Positions 36,945 through 46,547 are shown, counted from the first letter of the stretch. The stretch is DNA of 64,000 nt from Rossellomorea sp. AcN35-11 (GCA_030388825.1 CP128835.1:3590001-3654000); one strand, 5' to 3'. Made by a program: numbers and translations. The notes: a model not told the origin generated them from the sequence alone.

Positions 36945-38159
36945 TATACCTTTACCTCCTCTCCCCATAAGGAAAGTGCTTTTCGAAGTTCATAATGGGA
37001 TTCTGACACCTCGTTGAGGGAGACACCTTTTATAACGGCTTCAATAGCTTGGAGGAATGCCTTTCCACCCCCTATTGCCCCGTCCGGGTGACCGTGAATC
37101 CCTCCCCCCTGCATTAATAACACAATCTTTTCCAAAGTCTTTCACTAAAATCGGAACAAGGCCGGGGTGAATACCGGCTGAGGGAACAGGCAATGTTCTT
37201 TTCAATTGATCATCTTCTTTTGTTAACTGATGGACTATAGACATGACCTGGGCCTTATCTAGTGCGACGCTTCCATATGGTGAAGGAAATAATGAAAAAT
37301 CAGCTCCTGCCATACGCAGGAATTTCCCTAACCACAGGGAAAAGCTCACACCATATACAGGGGATGCAGCAACCGCACCAGCAAACGCGGGATGTGCCAT
37401 GATCGGGAGAGATATTTGGGGGTCTTCCCTCAACTCTTGAAGTACATCCAGACCATAAGAAAATACATTGAATAATAAGGCATCAGCCCCGAGCTCTTTC
37501 GCTTTCCTTGCTTTATCCCTTAAATCAGAAGTTCTGCCTGTAAGATTCACTGCATATAACGTTCTCTTCCCTGTTTCTTCATACACCTCCTCCAGAACCT
37601 TTTTCCCACTCTCGATTCTCTCGACAAATGGTGTTTCTGGGTTATCAAATAGTATTTCATCGTCTTTCACGATATCGACCCCTCCCAGGGCCTGAGCTCT
37701 TAATTGATTCTCCAGATAGTTAAGATCCCTTCCAATCACACCTTTGAAGATGCTCATCAACAAAGGCCTTTCATATATGCCTGTAAGCTCTCTAATTCCT
37801 TCCAGCCCAAATCGCGGACCAGGGTAGCCATTCTTCAAGTCTTTGGAAAACTCTAAATCTACCAGCTTCACTTCCCCGTCCAGGGAAAGCTTACCGAACA
37901 CCGTTGTGAGGATGGCAGGAATATCATTTGAATAATTATGACCCGGATAAGCTATCTGCACTTTCCCCCGATGGCCCCCTGCTTCTTCCCACTCTTTCAC
38001 TGAAATGACCCTGCCCTTGTACTTCCGTAATTGATCCTGCTCTAAGAGGGGTAAATCCGTCCAAGAGCCAACCGTCAATCCCAAAGCCATTCCTTCTGCC
38101 TTCTTTTCGAATGATCCACTCTTTCCCTTGAGTTCATATGTTGCTATCACTTCACTCAT
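36944..38159 (-). CDS. mtnW: RuBisCO-like 2,3-diketo-MTP-1-P enolase MtnW, apparent frameshift
   Basis: About 404 residues after dropping one G from the G6 run at 37104-37109, where 'DCVINAGGG' should run on into '[20 protein letters not shown]'. The RuBisCO-like active-site stretch '[20 protein letters not shown]' (carbamylated Lys, Asp, Glu) is intact. It enolises 2,3-diketo-5-methylthiopentyl-1-phosphate. First gene of mtnWXBD. All other pathway genes are intact, so a real loss is unlikely. Confidence 0.9.
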
Positions 38160-38217
38160 TGTTGTGATGCCTCCTTAAGTAAATGCTGCACGAGATATGG
38201 ATACCCGTGAAAAACAA

Positions 38218-38245
38218 AAAACCTCTTCCTGATAAGAAGAGGTTT
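38218..38245 (-). terminator. SAM-controlled terminator of mtnWXBD
   Basis: AAACCTCTTC / GAAGAGGTTT with a 8-nt loop then TTTTGTTTTT on the minus strand, directly after the S-box aptamer. Confidence 0.9.
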
Positions 38246-38260
38246 GGTTCCTTCACTCTT

Positions 38261-38362
38261 TCTTATCTGTCAGCTTCGTAGCTGCAAGAATTAGCACCGT
38301 GCTCGAATAAGTCGGTTGCCGGGCTTCATAGGGCTGGTCCCTCCGCCTGCTCTTGATAAGAA
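38261..38362 (-). promoter_or_regulatory. SAM-I (S-box) riboswitch of mtnWXBD
   Basis: On the minus strand TTCTTATCAAGAG opens P1, followed by the conserved GGCGGAGGGACCAGCCC, GAAGCCCGGCAACC, GCACGGTGCTAATTC and GACAGATAAGA blocks. It is a compact, canonical aptamer of about 102 nt with a terminator next to it. SAM abundance should stop transcription of mtnWXBD. Confidence 0.96.
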
Positions 38363-38412
38363 TTTCACTATTTATTAATTCAGTTGGATTATTACACCAA
38401 TTTCAAACGTTG

Positions 38413-39597
38413 TCAATCCCCTTTATCAAATAATTCTAACTTTTCTATCCTGGAAATCGCCTCTCTCAAACGATCGTTTGTAGTCAAAAGGCCGACACGT
38501 ACATACCCCTCTCCAAATTCACCAAACCCTACACCCGGTGCCACTGCGACGTTAATTTTATCTAATAGATAATTAGAGAATTCAACTGAAGTAAATCCTT
38601 CCGGCACCTTAAGCCATGCGAAGAATGAACCTTGGGGAGCTTTTACATTCCAGCCTATATCCTTAAGGCCGGTTATGAATAGTTGCCTTCGACTTTCATA
38701 AGTTGCCACCAGGTCGGCTACACAATCCTGGGAGCTCAACAGTGCCGTTGTTGCAGCTTCCTGAATTGCGCCGAAAAGGCTTACGTAAAGGTGATCTTGA
38801 AGCAGATTGATCGCTTCAATGACACTTTTATTGCCCACAGCAAAGCCGACTCTCCAGCCTGCCATATTATACGTTTTGGATAGAGTATAAATCTCTACCC
38901 CCACTTTCTTGGCTCCTTTTGTTTGAAGAAAGCTGATGGGTTTATGACTGTCAAATCCAATTGCACCATAAGCAAAATCGTGTACGACGCAAATATCATG
39001 CTTCTCGGCAAGTTCCACGGTTTCCTCAAAAAATGATTCAGTGGCGATTGCACCTGTGGGATTATTTGGATAGTTTAGAAACATCAGCTTGGCACTGTCT
39101 AGTTCTTCCTGGGAGCGTTCCTTGTAGTCTGGCAGGAATCCATTTTCCTCCCTAAGGGGCATTTTGATCATACGTGCCTCTGCCAATGCCACTCCTGATA
39201 AATAATCCGGGTACCCTGGATCAGGCACCAATACCCCATCTCCCGGATTTAATAGACATTGGGGGATCTCTACTAATCCGGCTTTCCCTCCAAACAGAAC
39301 GGCCACTTCTGATTCTGCATCTATTTCCACACCGTATTCACGTAGGTAGAATGCCGAAATAGCCTGTTTGAAAGAAGAGAGACCTCGAAAAGGTGGATAT
39401 TTATGATTAGATGGTGAAGCAGCAGTTTCTTTCAGTTTCTCGACTATATGAGAGGGAGTCGGCTGATCAGGATTTCCCTGCCCTAAATTAATGACATCAT
39501 GCCCCTCTTTCACCACATCATTCACTTTTTTTGCAAGAGCAGCGAAAAATTGCTCGGGTAACAAGTCTAAACGTTTTGCCTTATTATAAGTTTTCAT
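38413..39597 (-). CDS. mtnE: Methionine-salvage aminotransferase MtnE
   Basis: 394 residues, PLP fold-type I. 'VINLGQGNPDQPTP', 'LNYPNNPTGAIA' and PLP Lys in 'IYTLSKTYNMAGWRVGFA'. It is close in pattern to B. subtilis MtnE, which transaminates 2-oxo-4-methylthiobutyrate to methionine with glutamine. ATG 39597 has AGGTG close upstream. It is divergent from mtnU over a 120-bp gap with no S-box. Confidence 0.9.
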   Translation of the reverse strand: MKTYNKAKRLDLLPEQFFAALAKKVNDVVKEGHDVINLGQGNPDQPTPSHIVEKLKETAASPSNHKYPPFRGLSSFKQAISAFYLREYGVEIDAESEVAVLFGGKAGLVEIPQCLLNPGDGVLVPDPGYPDYLSGVALAEARMIKMPLREENGFLPDYKERSQEELDSAKLMFLNYPNNPTGAIATESFFEETVELAEKHDICVVHDFAYGAIGFDSHKPISFLQTKGAKKVGVEIYTLSKTYNMAGWRVGFAVGNKSVIEAINLLQDHLYVSLFGAIQEAATTALLSSQDCVADLVATYESRRQLFITGLKDIGWNVKAPQGSFFAWLKVPEGFTSVEFSNYLLDKINVAVAPGVGFGEFGEGYVRVGLLTTNDRLREAISRIEKLELFDKGD

Positions 39598-39717
39598 ACC
39601 ATCACCTGCTACATTTTTTTGAAAATTAATTACTTTCAAATTCTAGTCACAAATGATATAACGGAAAATAAAGAATGTAAAGGAATAAATTCCAAAATGT
39701 ATGGAGAGGTGAAGGAA

Positions 39718-40500
39718 ATGATCCAAAAGATTGGGATCTTCCAAATGGATATAGTGTTCGGTGATCCAGAAAAGAACAGGAAAAAAGTAGAGGAATGGAT
39801 GATGAAAGCATATGAAGAAGGCTGTGATACGGTGGTACTCCCTGAGTTATGGACAACCGGATACGACCTTAAACGCCTGGATGACATAGCCGAAGATGAG
39901 GCGAGGGATTCTTCGTCCTTCCTGACAGCACTATCGAAGAAATATTCCATTCACATTGTTGGTGGATCAGTCGCTAACAGAACCGGGAACGGGGTTAGCA
40001 ATACACTGCTAGTAACGGATTCTCATGGAAAGATGGTAAAGAAATATTCTAAGCTCCACCTTTTCAAGCTAATGGACGAACATCACTATTTACTTCCTGG
40101 ACAGGATGATGGTATGTTCACACTTCAGGACACAAAGATGGCCGGTTTAATATGTTACGATATACGCTTTCCTGAATGGTTCAGGAAACATGTACTGATG
40201 GGAGCCCAGGTGGTCTTTGTTGTAGCAGAATGGCCGGCAGCACGAATTGATCACTGGGAAACCCTTTTAAGGGCACGCGCAATTGAAAACCAATGCTTTG
40301 TCATTGCATGCAACCGTGTAGGGAGTGATCCTCAAAACGAATTTGGAGGCTCTTCCCTCGTTATCGGTCCATGGGGTGACATTATGGCAAAGGGAGGAAA
40401 AGCGGAAGAACTGATAACAGCGAATATCCAGCTGGAGGAAGTGGAACACGTGCGAAAACAAATCCCCGTCTTCCAGGATCGCAAACCGGATTTTTATTAA
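39718..40500 (+). CDS. mtnU: Carbon-nitrogen hydrolase MtnU (omega-amidase type)
   Basis: 260 residues from ATG 39718 (GGAGAGG about 8 nt upstream). Nitrilase triad is visible: Glu in 'VVLPELWTTGY', Lys in 'KYSKLHLFKLM', Cys in 'GLICYDIRFPEW'. It likely hydrolyses the 2-oxoglutaramate left by the MtnE reaction with glutamine. Length matches B. subtilis MtnU (259 aa). Confidence 0.9.
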   Translation: MIQKIGIFQMDIVFGDPEKNRKKVEEWMMKAYEEGCDTVVLPELWTTGYDLKRLDDIAEDEARDSSSFLTALSKKYSIHIVGGSVANRTGNGVSNTLLVTDSHGKMVKKYSKLHLFKLMDEHHYLLPGQDDGMFTLQDTKMAGLICYDIRFPEWFRKHVLMGAQVVFVVAEWPAARIDHWETLLRARAIENQCFVIACNRVGSDPQNEFGGSSLVIGPWGDIMAKGGKAEELITANIQLEEVEHVRKQIPVFQDRKPDFY

Positions 40501-40608
40501 AAGGATGGTTATTCTTTTTCAAAAAAACGTTGACATGGAAAATAATTCAATGGTACCATTCAAATCAAATGAAACATTCTGAAAGTTTAATCAAATATTT
40601 TACGCAAC

Positions 40609-40764
40609 TCTTATCAAGAGCTGGCTGAGGGATTTGGCCCTATGAAGCCCAGCAACCGACCATAATACCGTTTTAAAACGGGGCGCAGTCTGCGCCGGAT
40701 GGAGACATCCACTAAGGCACGGTGCTAATTCCAACAGAAAGATTTTCTTTCTGAGAGATAAGAG
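40609..40764 (+). promoter_or_regulatory. SAM-I (S-box) riboswitch of mtnKA, enlarged P3
   Basis: CTTATCAAGAG, GGCTGAGGGATTTGGCCC, GAAGCCCAGCAACC, GGCACGGTGCTAATTCC and GAGAGATAAGAG give all S-box blocks. Between the CAACC and GCACGGTGC blocks it holds about 50 extra bases forming three small perfect hairpins: CCGTTTTAAAACGG, GGCGCAGTCTGCGCC and GGATGGAGACATCC. The aptamer is therefore about 156 nt, against 102 for the other copy. Confidence 0.94.
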
Positions 40765-40783
40765 GCGATGAAGACCGTTCTTC

Positions 40784-40816
40784 AAGCCTCTTTCGACCAT
40801 GGAAAGAGGCTTTTCT
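40784..40816 (+). terminator. SAM-controlled terminator of mtnKA
   Basis: AAGCCTCTTTC / GGAAAGAGGCTT followed by TTTC. The upstream AGAGGCG.. of P1 can compete for the CCTC strand as antiterminator. Confidence 0.9.
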
Positions 40817-40879
40817 TATGCATTGGAAAAGCCTCCGTAACACTCCCTTTCACCAAGGGTACTAAAAGGAGGAACTGCA

Positions 40880-42058
40880 ATGGCAATTACTAAACTAGAA
40901 ACATATCAAGCTTTAACAGAGCAGTCGGCGATAGATCTGGCCTCTCGTTTAGAACTTTTTGAAAAAGGATCAGTTCTAACATGTAAAGAAATTGGAGATG
41001 GAAACTTAAATCTTGTTTTCCATGTGACAGACCTGGAATCCGGGAAAGGAATCATCATGAAGCAAGCTCTCCCCTATGCAAAGGTGGTGGGGGAAAGCTG
41101 GCCGCTAACCCTGGATAGGGCGAGAATTGAAGCAGCCGTCCTTAAACTGCAGAAATCGTTTGTAGGGAATCTCGTTCCTGAAGTGTATTATTCAGATCCT
41201 GCCCTGGCGATAACGGTGATGGAAGACCTGAGTGCCCTGACGATTGTCCGGTCCGGACTGATCAAAGGGGAGAAGTACCCCCATCTTTCTGAAGACATTG
41301 GAACCTTTCTCGGGAAGACCCTTTACTTCACATCGGATTATGCACTTCATCCCTTTAAGAAAAAGGAATATGTGAAAGAATTTTCAAATCCTGAACTGTG
41401 TAAAATTACAGAAGACCTTGTATTTACGGACCCGTTCTTTAACAGTGAAACCAATGAATTCGAGGAAGAGCTGACACAGGATGTGCAGAAATTGTGGGAA
41501 GATTTCACGTTAAAGCTTGAAGTGGCGAAATTGAAGAAAAGCTTTCTCACAGAAGGTGAAGCATTGCTCCATGGAGATCTGCATACTGGCAGCATCTTTA
41601 TTGGCGAGCATCAAACGAAGGTGATTGACCCGGAGTTCGCCTTTTACGGACCGATTGGCTTCGATATCGGGCAATTCATGGCAAACCTTTTGTTCCAGGC
41701 TCTATCAACCCCTCATGGGAAGGATAACATTCTCTATCATATCGAGAATACGTGGACCGTATTTACGAGTACATTCTCAAAACTCTGGAAAGAAAGTGAT
41801 GACGCCTATACGAAAGTGGACGGATACCTTGAATATGTTCTTCAGAAGAGCTTTCAAGACAGCATAGGTTTTGCAGGTTGTGAATGTATCCGGAGAACAA
41901 TTGGACTTGCCCATGTGGAAGACTTAGAAAGCATTGAAGATAAAGAACAAAGGGTAGAAACGAAACGTGCCTGCCTAACACTTGGTAAAGAATTGATTGT
42001 GAAACGGAAACAGATTCATACAATCAATGAACTCATAGCCCTGATACAGTCACATTAA
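40880..42058 (+). CDS. mtnK: Methylthioribose kinase MtnK
   Basis: 392 residues of aminoglycoside-phosphotransferase fold. Catalytic loop 'ALLHGDLHTGSIFIGE', metal Asp in 'VIDPEFAFYGPIGFDIGQF' and nucleotide loop 'EIGDGNLNLVFHV'. It phosphorylates 5-methylthioribose. First gene of mtnKA, with AAAAGGAGG before the ATG, behind the S-box. Confidence 0.96.
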   Translation: MAITKLETYQALTEQSAIDLASRLELFEKGSVLTCKEIGDGNLNLVFHVTDLESGKGIIMKQALPYAKVVGESWPLTLDRARIEAAVLKLQKSFVGNLVPEVYYSDPALAITVMEDLSALTIVRSGLIKGEKYPHLSEDIGTFLGKTLYFTSDYALHPFKKKEYVKEFSNPELCKITEDLVFTDPFFNSETNEFEEELTQDVQKLWEDFTLKLEVAKLKKSFLTEGEALLHGDLHTGSIFIGEHQTKVIDPEFAFYGPIGFDIGQFMANLLFQALSTPHGKDNILYHIENTWTVFTSTFSKLWKESDDAYTKVDGYLEYVLQKSFQDSIGFAGCECIRRTIGLAHVEDLESIEDKEQRVETKRACLTLGKELIVKRKQIHTINELIALIQSH

Positions 42059-42073
42059 TAAAAGGAGAGAATC

Positions 42074-43129
42074 ATGACACAAACGCTTACCATCCCGACT
42101 TCAATAGAGTGGCACGAAGATTATTTACAGATTCTGAATCAACAAAAGCTGCCCCTCATCGAGGAATATATAAAGCTAACTCACATCGAAGAATACTTTG
42201 ATGCAATCACGACTTTAAAAGTAAGGGGTGCACCTGCTATAGGCATCACTGCCGCTTATGGATTAGCCCAGGCAGCAGGCCGCTATGAAACGGATTCCCT
42301 GACAGAGTTTATAGACCTCTTTCAACGTGACAAAAAATATCTCGCTGCTTCCCGACCAACAGCAGTCAACCTGTTTTGGGCATTGGATCGATTGGAAGCT
42401 GTTCTGGAAGATGTTTCGTCGGTCCATGAAGCGAAAACAAATTTACTTCATTGTGCCATCCATCTTCATACAGAGGATGAGGAAATGTGCCGCAAGATCG
42501 GTGAACATGCATTGAATGTGCTGAAAGACAACTATACGATCATGACCATATGTAATGCCGGCTCCATTGCCACTAGTAAATACGGTACCGCTTTAGCACC
42601 CTTTCATCTAGGGAGAGAAAAAGGAAAGAATTTCAAAGTATACGCCTGTGAGACACGCCCGGTTTTACAGGGAGCCAGACTGACTGCCTGGGAACTTCAG
42701 CAATCTGGTGTAGACGTCACACTCATTACAGACAGCATGGCTGCCCATACGATAAAAGAAAAAGGGGTAGAGGCGGTCATAGTGGGGGCTGACAGAATTT
42801 CTGCCAATGGGGATACAGCCAATAAAATCGGAACATCCATGCTTGCCATTTTATGCAAACATTTTCATATCCCTTTTTATGTCGCTGCACCTTCTTCCAC
42901 TTTCGATCTTGCCTCCCTCGAAGGAAGCGATATTCCAATTGAAGAGAGAAATCCGCAAGAAATCACAACTATGGGAGGGACAGTGATTGCACCTGAAAAC
43001 ATTCCGGTTTATAATCCGGCCTTCGATGTCACCCCTCACGACTTGATCACCGGTATCATCACAGAAAGAGGGGTGCTCTCCCCCTGCTTTAAAGAAAGTA
43101 TTCAAGATACGATTGGGTTTAATCAATAG
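42074..43129 (+). CDS. mtnA: Methylthioribose-1-phosphate isomerase MtnA
   Basis: 351 residues. Catalytic Cys160 in '[12 protein letters not shown]' and Asp240 in '[20 protein letters not shown]', as in the B. subtilis enzyme. It turns MTR-1-P into methylthioribulose-1-phosphate, the substrate of MtnB. 15 nt after mtnK; the end overlaps a terminator hairpin. Confidence 0.96.
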   Translation: MTQTLTIPTSIEWHEDYLQILNQQKLPLIEEYIKLTHIEEYFDAITTLKVRGAPAIGITAAYGLAQAAGRYETDSLTEFIDLFQRDKKYLAASRPTAVNLFWALDRLEAVLEDVSSVHEAKTNLLHCAIHLHTEDEEMCRKIGEHALNVLKDNYTIMTICNAGSIATSKYGTALAPFHLGREKGKNFKVYACETRPVLQGARLTAWELQQSGVDVTLITDSMAAHTIKEKGVEAVIVGADRISANGDTANKIGTSMLAILCKHFHIPFYVAAPSSTFDLASLEGSDIPIEERNPQEITTMGGTVIAPENIPVYNPAFDVTPHDLITGIITERGVLSPCFKESIQDTIGFNQ

Positions 43130-43156
43130 AAGAGCAGGGCTCCCCCCTACTCTTCT
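43128..43156. terminator. Hairpin between mtnA and the arsR-type gene
   Basis: AGAAGAGCAGGG / CCCTACTCTTCT, 11-12 pairs with one mismatch (wobble on minus). Lies between convergent genes and overlaps the mtnA stop. Confidence 0.65.
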
Positions 43157-43157
43157 A

Positions 43158-43751
43158 TCATTCATTTAACTTTGTCGATGCCCACATTTCCTTTGGATTC
43201 ACTTCGTAAATACCATTTTCCCGATACATGAATTGATGAATAATGAATTCCCTTCTTAAAGTAGCAAAGTCTTCATGGAATTGTTGGATAAATTCATTTA
43301 TTTCTTTTTCCTTATATTTTACTCCAACCTTCAATCCTTCGACCATATGTTCCAGGATAAATAACTTCTTTTTCTGTTGAGAGGGAATCGTTTTGATCCG
43401 TCCATTTTTTTCTATGAAGTTATTCATTACCTTTTGCTTTTCCTTCATGAGCTTGTCTGACATCGAGTTGTCCCCCTTCTCTTCATGTGCAAATTGATTC
43501 AGCACGCTTCCATGATGACTCAAGACTTTCTTATTTAAATGATAGTAGATCGTGTTCTTATCTCTTCTTGAAAAGACAATATTACAATCTTTCAGCTTGG
43601 CAAGATGATGGGAAATGGTTGGAGAGGATAATCCAAGCTTCCCTGCGATCGCTCCTACGTGAAGACTCCCTGAGGAAAGCAAGTAGACAATCTTGATCCT
43701 CGTCGGATCCCCCATCGTTTTATGAAAAGCCACTTGTTTACTTAGTTGCAC
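43158..43751 (-). CDS. ArsR-type regulator with C-terminal DUF2087
   Basis: 197 residues. An N-terminal winged helix ('MGDPTRIKIVYLLSSGSL', 'LSSPTISHHLAKLKDCNI', wing 'RRDKNTIYYHL') is followed from residue about 100 by DUF2087 ('NGRIKTIPSQQKKKLFILEHM', 'INEFIQQFHEDFATLRREFI'). No metal-binding Cys box (CxC) of classical ArsR sensors is present. Two palindromes lie just upstream of the start, so autoregulation is likely. Ligand unknown. Confidence 0.82.
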   Translation of the reverse strand: MQLSKQVAFHKTMGDPTRIKIVYLLSSGSLHVGAIAGKLGLSSPTISHHLAKLKDCNIVFSRRDKNTIYYHLNKKVLSHHGSVLNQFAHEEKGDNSMSDKLMKEKQKVMNNFIEKNGRIKTIPSQQKKKLFILEHMVEGLKVGVKYKEKEINEFIQQFHEDFATLRREFIIHQFMYRENGIYEVNPKEMWASTKLNE

Positions 43752-43764
43752 GGACCCACCCCCT

Positions 43765-43798
43765 AATTAGATATATATCTAATTAGATAATAATCTAA
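43765..43798. promoter_or_regulatory. Tandem palindromic operators upstream of the ArsR-type gene
   Basis: AATTAGATATATATCTAATT (43765-43784) is a perfect 20-bp palindrome. TTAGAT..ATCTAA (43783-43798) repeats the same half-sites next to it. The position 14-47 bp before the start suits repressor binding. Confidence 0.6.
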
Positions 43799-43872
43799 AT
43801 ACATTGAGATTTCAATCAATCATTCGATTTTGTTTTGTATTTTTCACATGAAAGAATTTCATAGGAAAGCCC

Positions 43873-43921
43873 ATAATATAGAAGAGGCATCCCCGTAAAA
43901 GGAGATGCCTCTTCTATATTA
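43873..43921. terminator. Terminator hairpin with 19-bp arms overlapping the ogt stop
   Basis: 43873-43891 is complementary to 43903-43921 around an 11-nt loop. The ogt stop codon lies at the edge of the stem. No long T run follows on the minus strand. Confidence 0.65.
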
Positions 43922-44380
43922 TTTTTCCAGCATTAATAACATTTCTTTCTTGTCTATATGTTTTCCTGCATATCCAGTTAGTGATTGATCCTTCCCGATG
44001 ACACGGTGGCATGGGATGATGATGGGGAATGGGTTTGCTTTATTAGCCTGGCCTACAGCACGGACGGCTTTTGGTCTTTTGATCGTTTCAGCCATCTCCT
44101 GGTAGGACCAGGTTTTCCCGTATGGTATCTTCTGAAGGGTATGCCATACCTCCCGTTGGAAAGTGGTTCCTTCTATCCTTAAAGGAAGTTCGAACTCTTT
44201 TCTCTCCCCTTTAAAGAATTGACTGATTTGATCCCTTGCTTTAATTAAGATGGGATGATTTGTCTGTCGACTCGTTTCTATTTCATTTCCGACAAATTGG
44301 ATAGTGGTTAAGTGAGTATGATCTGCATGAATTTCTAATTTTCCTATCGGGCTATCCATTACAATGGATTGACTTGACAT
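43919..44380 (-). CDS. ogt: Methylated-DNA-protein-cysteine methyltransferase (Ogt)
   Basis: 153 residues. Active-site 'PIIIPCHRVIGKD', DNA-binding helix-turn-helix 'GKTWSYQEMAETIKRPKAVRAVGQANKANP' region, and the terminal 'LLMLEK'. It takes alkyl groups from O6-alkylguanine onto its own Cys. It is next to kinE, as in B. subtilis. Confidence 0.93.
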   Translation of the reverse strand: MSSQSIVMDSPIGKLEIHADHTHLTTIQFVGNEIETSRQTNHPILIKARDQISQFFKGERKEFELPLRIEGTTFQREVWHTLQKIPYGKTWSYQEMAETIKRPKAVRAVGQANKANPFPIIIPCHRVIGKDQSLTGYAGKHIDKKEMLLMLEK

Positions 44381-44393
44381 GTACAGGACTCCT

Positions 44394-46547
44394 TTACGAT
44401 TTAGGGAGATAAATGTGGAAGGTGGTTCCTTCCCCTACGATACTCTCGACCTGGACGCTCCCTTTATGTTCTTTGATTATTTTAAAGCTGACCATCAGGC
44501 CAAGTCCAGTCCCTCTTTCCTTCGTTGTATAAAATGGCTCTCCAAGCTTTTTAATTTTATCATTGGATATGCCGCCCCCCTGGTCTTTTATTTCTATATG
44601 GATCATGTCATCCTCTGCTTCTTGAATAGTAATTGAAATGAATCCGCCTTCCGTCATGACTTCAATCGCATTCTTGATGACATTAATGAATACCTGCTTT
44701 AGCTGGTTCGGTTCTGCAATGATCATCGGAAGATCATCCTGATACCGCTCCTCGTATTGTACATTATGCATCACTGCCTGGGCACTTAAAAGTTCCACTG
44801 TATCTTTCATAATCTTGATTAAATTTGTTTCTTGATATTGAATGGCCTGAGGTTTTGCCAGTACCAAAAACTCGGTTATGATCGATTCAATCCTCTGAAA
44901 TTCAGAAGTGATCACATTGAAGTACATTTCATGATCTTGACCTACACTATTTTCTAATAGCTGAATAAATCCTTTAAGAGCTGTCATCGGGTTTCTTATT
45001 TCGTGAGCAATACCTGCTGCAAGCTCACCTACCACACTCAATGTATCAGATTTCCTCAGCTGCTCCTGCAGGTCAATTTGTTCGGTAATGTCACGAATAA
45101 TTGTGAGATTTAAATTAGAGAGCAAATTATATTTGGATGATAACTCGACATATTGAAGTTTATCCTTCTGGGAGGTTAAGGTTTTCAGGTATGTTGCTTG
45201 TCCCTCTTCTTTCAATTGTTGTAAGTATTCTTCATACGACTCTTCACCTGGCTCAATATTCAAAATTTCTCGCACATCTTTCCCGATCAACTGTTCTTTC
45301 TTGAGATTGATGATCTTACTCACTTCAGGATTTGCATCTACGACTACATAATTATGATTGGTAAGAAGTAAACCGTCCAAAGACCCTTCGAAGATCTTCC
45401 TGAACCGTTCCTCGCTTTCTCTTAATTCTTTCTCCATCTGATATCGTTCACTGACATTCCTGAAAATCGTCATGTTATAGCCATCGACTGAGTGAAGCTT
45501 AGAGGTGAATTCCAAATGTTTCAACTGATTGTTAGGCATTAGAAACAATACTTCATCCCTGATAGCACCGCTCCTGTATAACTGGTCCATGACTAAATCG
45601 AACTTTTGGTTTTCCAGTGGGTAAACAAAGTCGCGGATCCTCTTGGACAGCAGTTCCGAAAGGGAGCATTCAAAGATCTTAAGAGCGGAGGAATTCGCTT
45701 TCAATACTCTTCCATCCTGATCCCACAGAACGATGGCATCAATTGCTTCTTCAAATAAACCTTTAAATAGCTCTTCGTTTCTCTTCAGTTGAATCTCCAT
45801 CTGTCTCTTTTCCGTTACATCTCTTAGAATGGCCATATGGAGCCTATGGTGGACAAATGGACTTGTAGTAAACTCAACGATCGAAATACTATGTGATTTC
45901 TTGATTGGAATTTCACCACGGGCTTTTTTGTTCTGAGCAATCAAATCTTTAATTTTTTCAATTTTATAGTGGGCATTCTCAGGAATGAAGGATCTGATAT
46001 TCCTCGAAATGATTTCTTCCTTATCCAGTCCCACTTGTACACTAAATGCCTGATTCACATCATTGATATTCCCTTCGATATCAAATAGGACGATACCTTC
46101 AGATGCATTCTGAAAAATATTCGATAGTAGATGCACATTCATATGATCTTTCCGTTCTTTTTCCTTCAGTTCGGTTACATCCTTAAAATACAAATAAGCG
46201 TTGGGAGAAATGGTCGATTTTTTGAGTAGTAGTTCCACATGTATGATTTTTTCATCAGTCATATTCATCAGGGTTTCATCTTCTAATGTCTTCCCTGTTT
46301 CCATTACTTCTTTATAATGCGCCACAATTTGAGCAGGTACAGACGAGAAAAAGGAACTGAACAGCTTTCCTACAACTTTCTCACCATCTGTTTTCAGGGT
46401 TTCACATGCCTCCATGTTGGCGTGGACAATTTTCAATTCTTTATTAATCACAAGCATCGGCATGGGTGACGCTAAGCAAATTTCCCTATCGACGGGATGA
46501 CATTCTTCCTTATTAAGCTCATTTATGGTTTTACTACTATTAGTCAT
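44394..46547 (-). CDS. kinE: Multi-PAS sensor histidine kinase, KinE-like
   Basis: 717 residues without membrane segments. Four PAS domains (roughly residues 15-130, 140-255, 265-375, 385-500) precede a HisKA domain with 'ELAAGIAHEIRNPMTALKG' and an HATPase with 'NVIKNAIEVM', 'IKDQGGGIS' and 'TGLGLMVSFKII'. Size, PAS content and neighbours (ogt, ykrP, mtn) match B. subtilis sporulation kinase E, which feeds the Spo0F/Spo0A phosphorelay. Confidence 0.86.
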   Translation of the reverse strand: MTNSSKTINELNKEECHPVDREICLASPMPMLVINKELKIVHANMEACETLKTDGEKVVGKLFSSFFSSVPAQIVAHYKEVMETGKTLEDETLMNMTDEKIIHVELLLKKSTISPNAYLYFKDVTELKEKERKDHMNVHLLSNIFQNASEGIVLFDIEGNINDVNQAFSVQVGLDKEEIISRNIRSFIPENAHYKIEKIKDLIAQNKKARGEIPIKKSHSISIVEFTTSPFVHHRLHMAILRDVTEKRQMEIQLKRNEELFKGLFEEAIDAIVLWDQDGRVLKANSSALKIFECSLSELLSKRIRDFVYPLENQKFDLVMDQLYRSGAIRDEVLFLMPNNQLKHLEFTSKLHSVDGYNMTIFRNVSERYQMEKELRESEERFRKIFEGSLDGLLLTNHNYVVVDANPEVSKIINLKKEQLIGKDVREILNIEPGEESYEEYLQQLKEEGQATYLKTLTSQKDKLQYVELSSKYNLLSNLNLTIIRDITEQIDLQEQLRKSDTLSVVGELAAGIAHEIRNPMTALKGFIQLLENSVGQDHEMYFNVITSEFQRIESIITEFLVLAKPQAIQYQETNLIKIMKDTVELLSAQAVMHNVQYEERYQDDLPMIIAEPNQLKQVFINVIKNAIEVMTEGGFISITIQEAEDDMIHIEIKDQGGGISNDKIKKLGEPFYTTKERGTGLGLMVSFKIIKEHKGSVQVESIVGEGTTFHIYLPKS

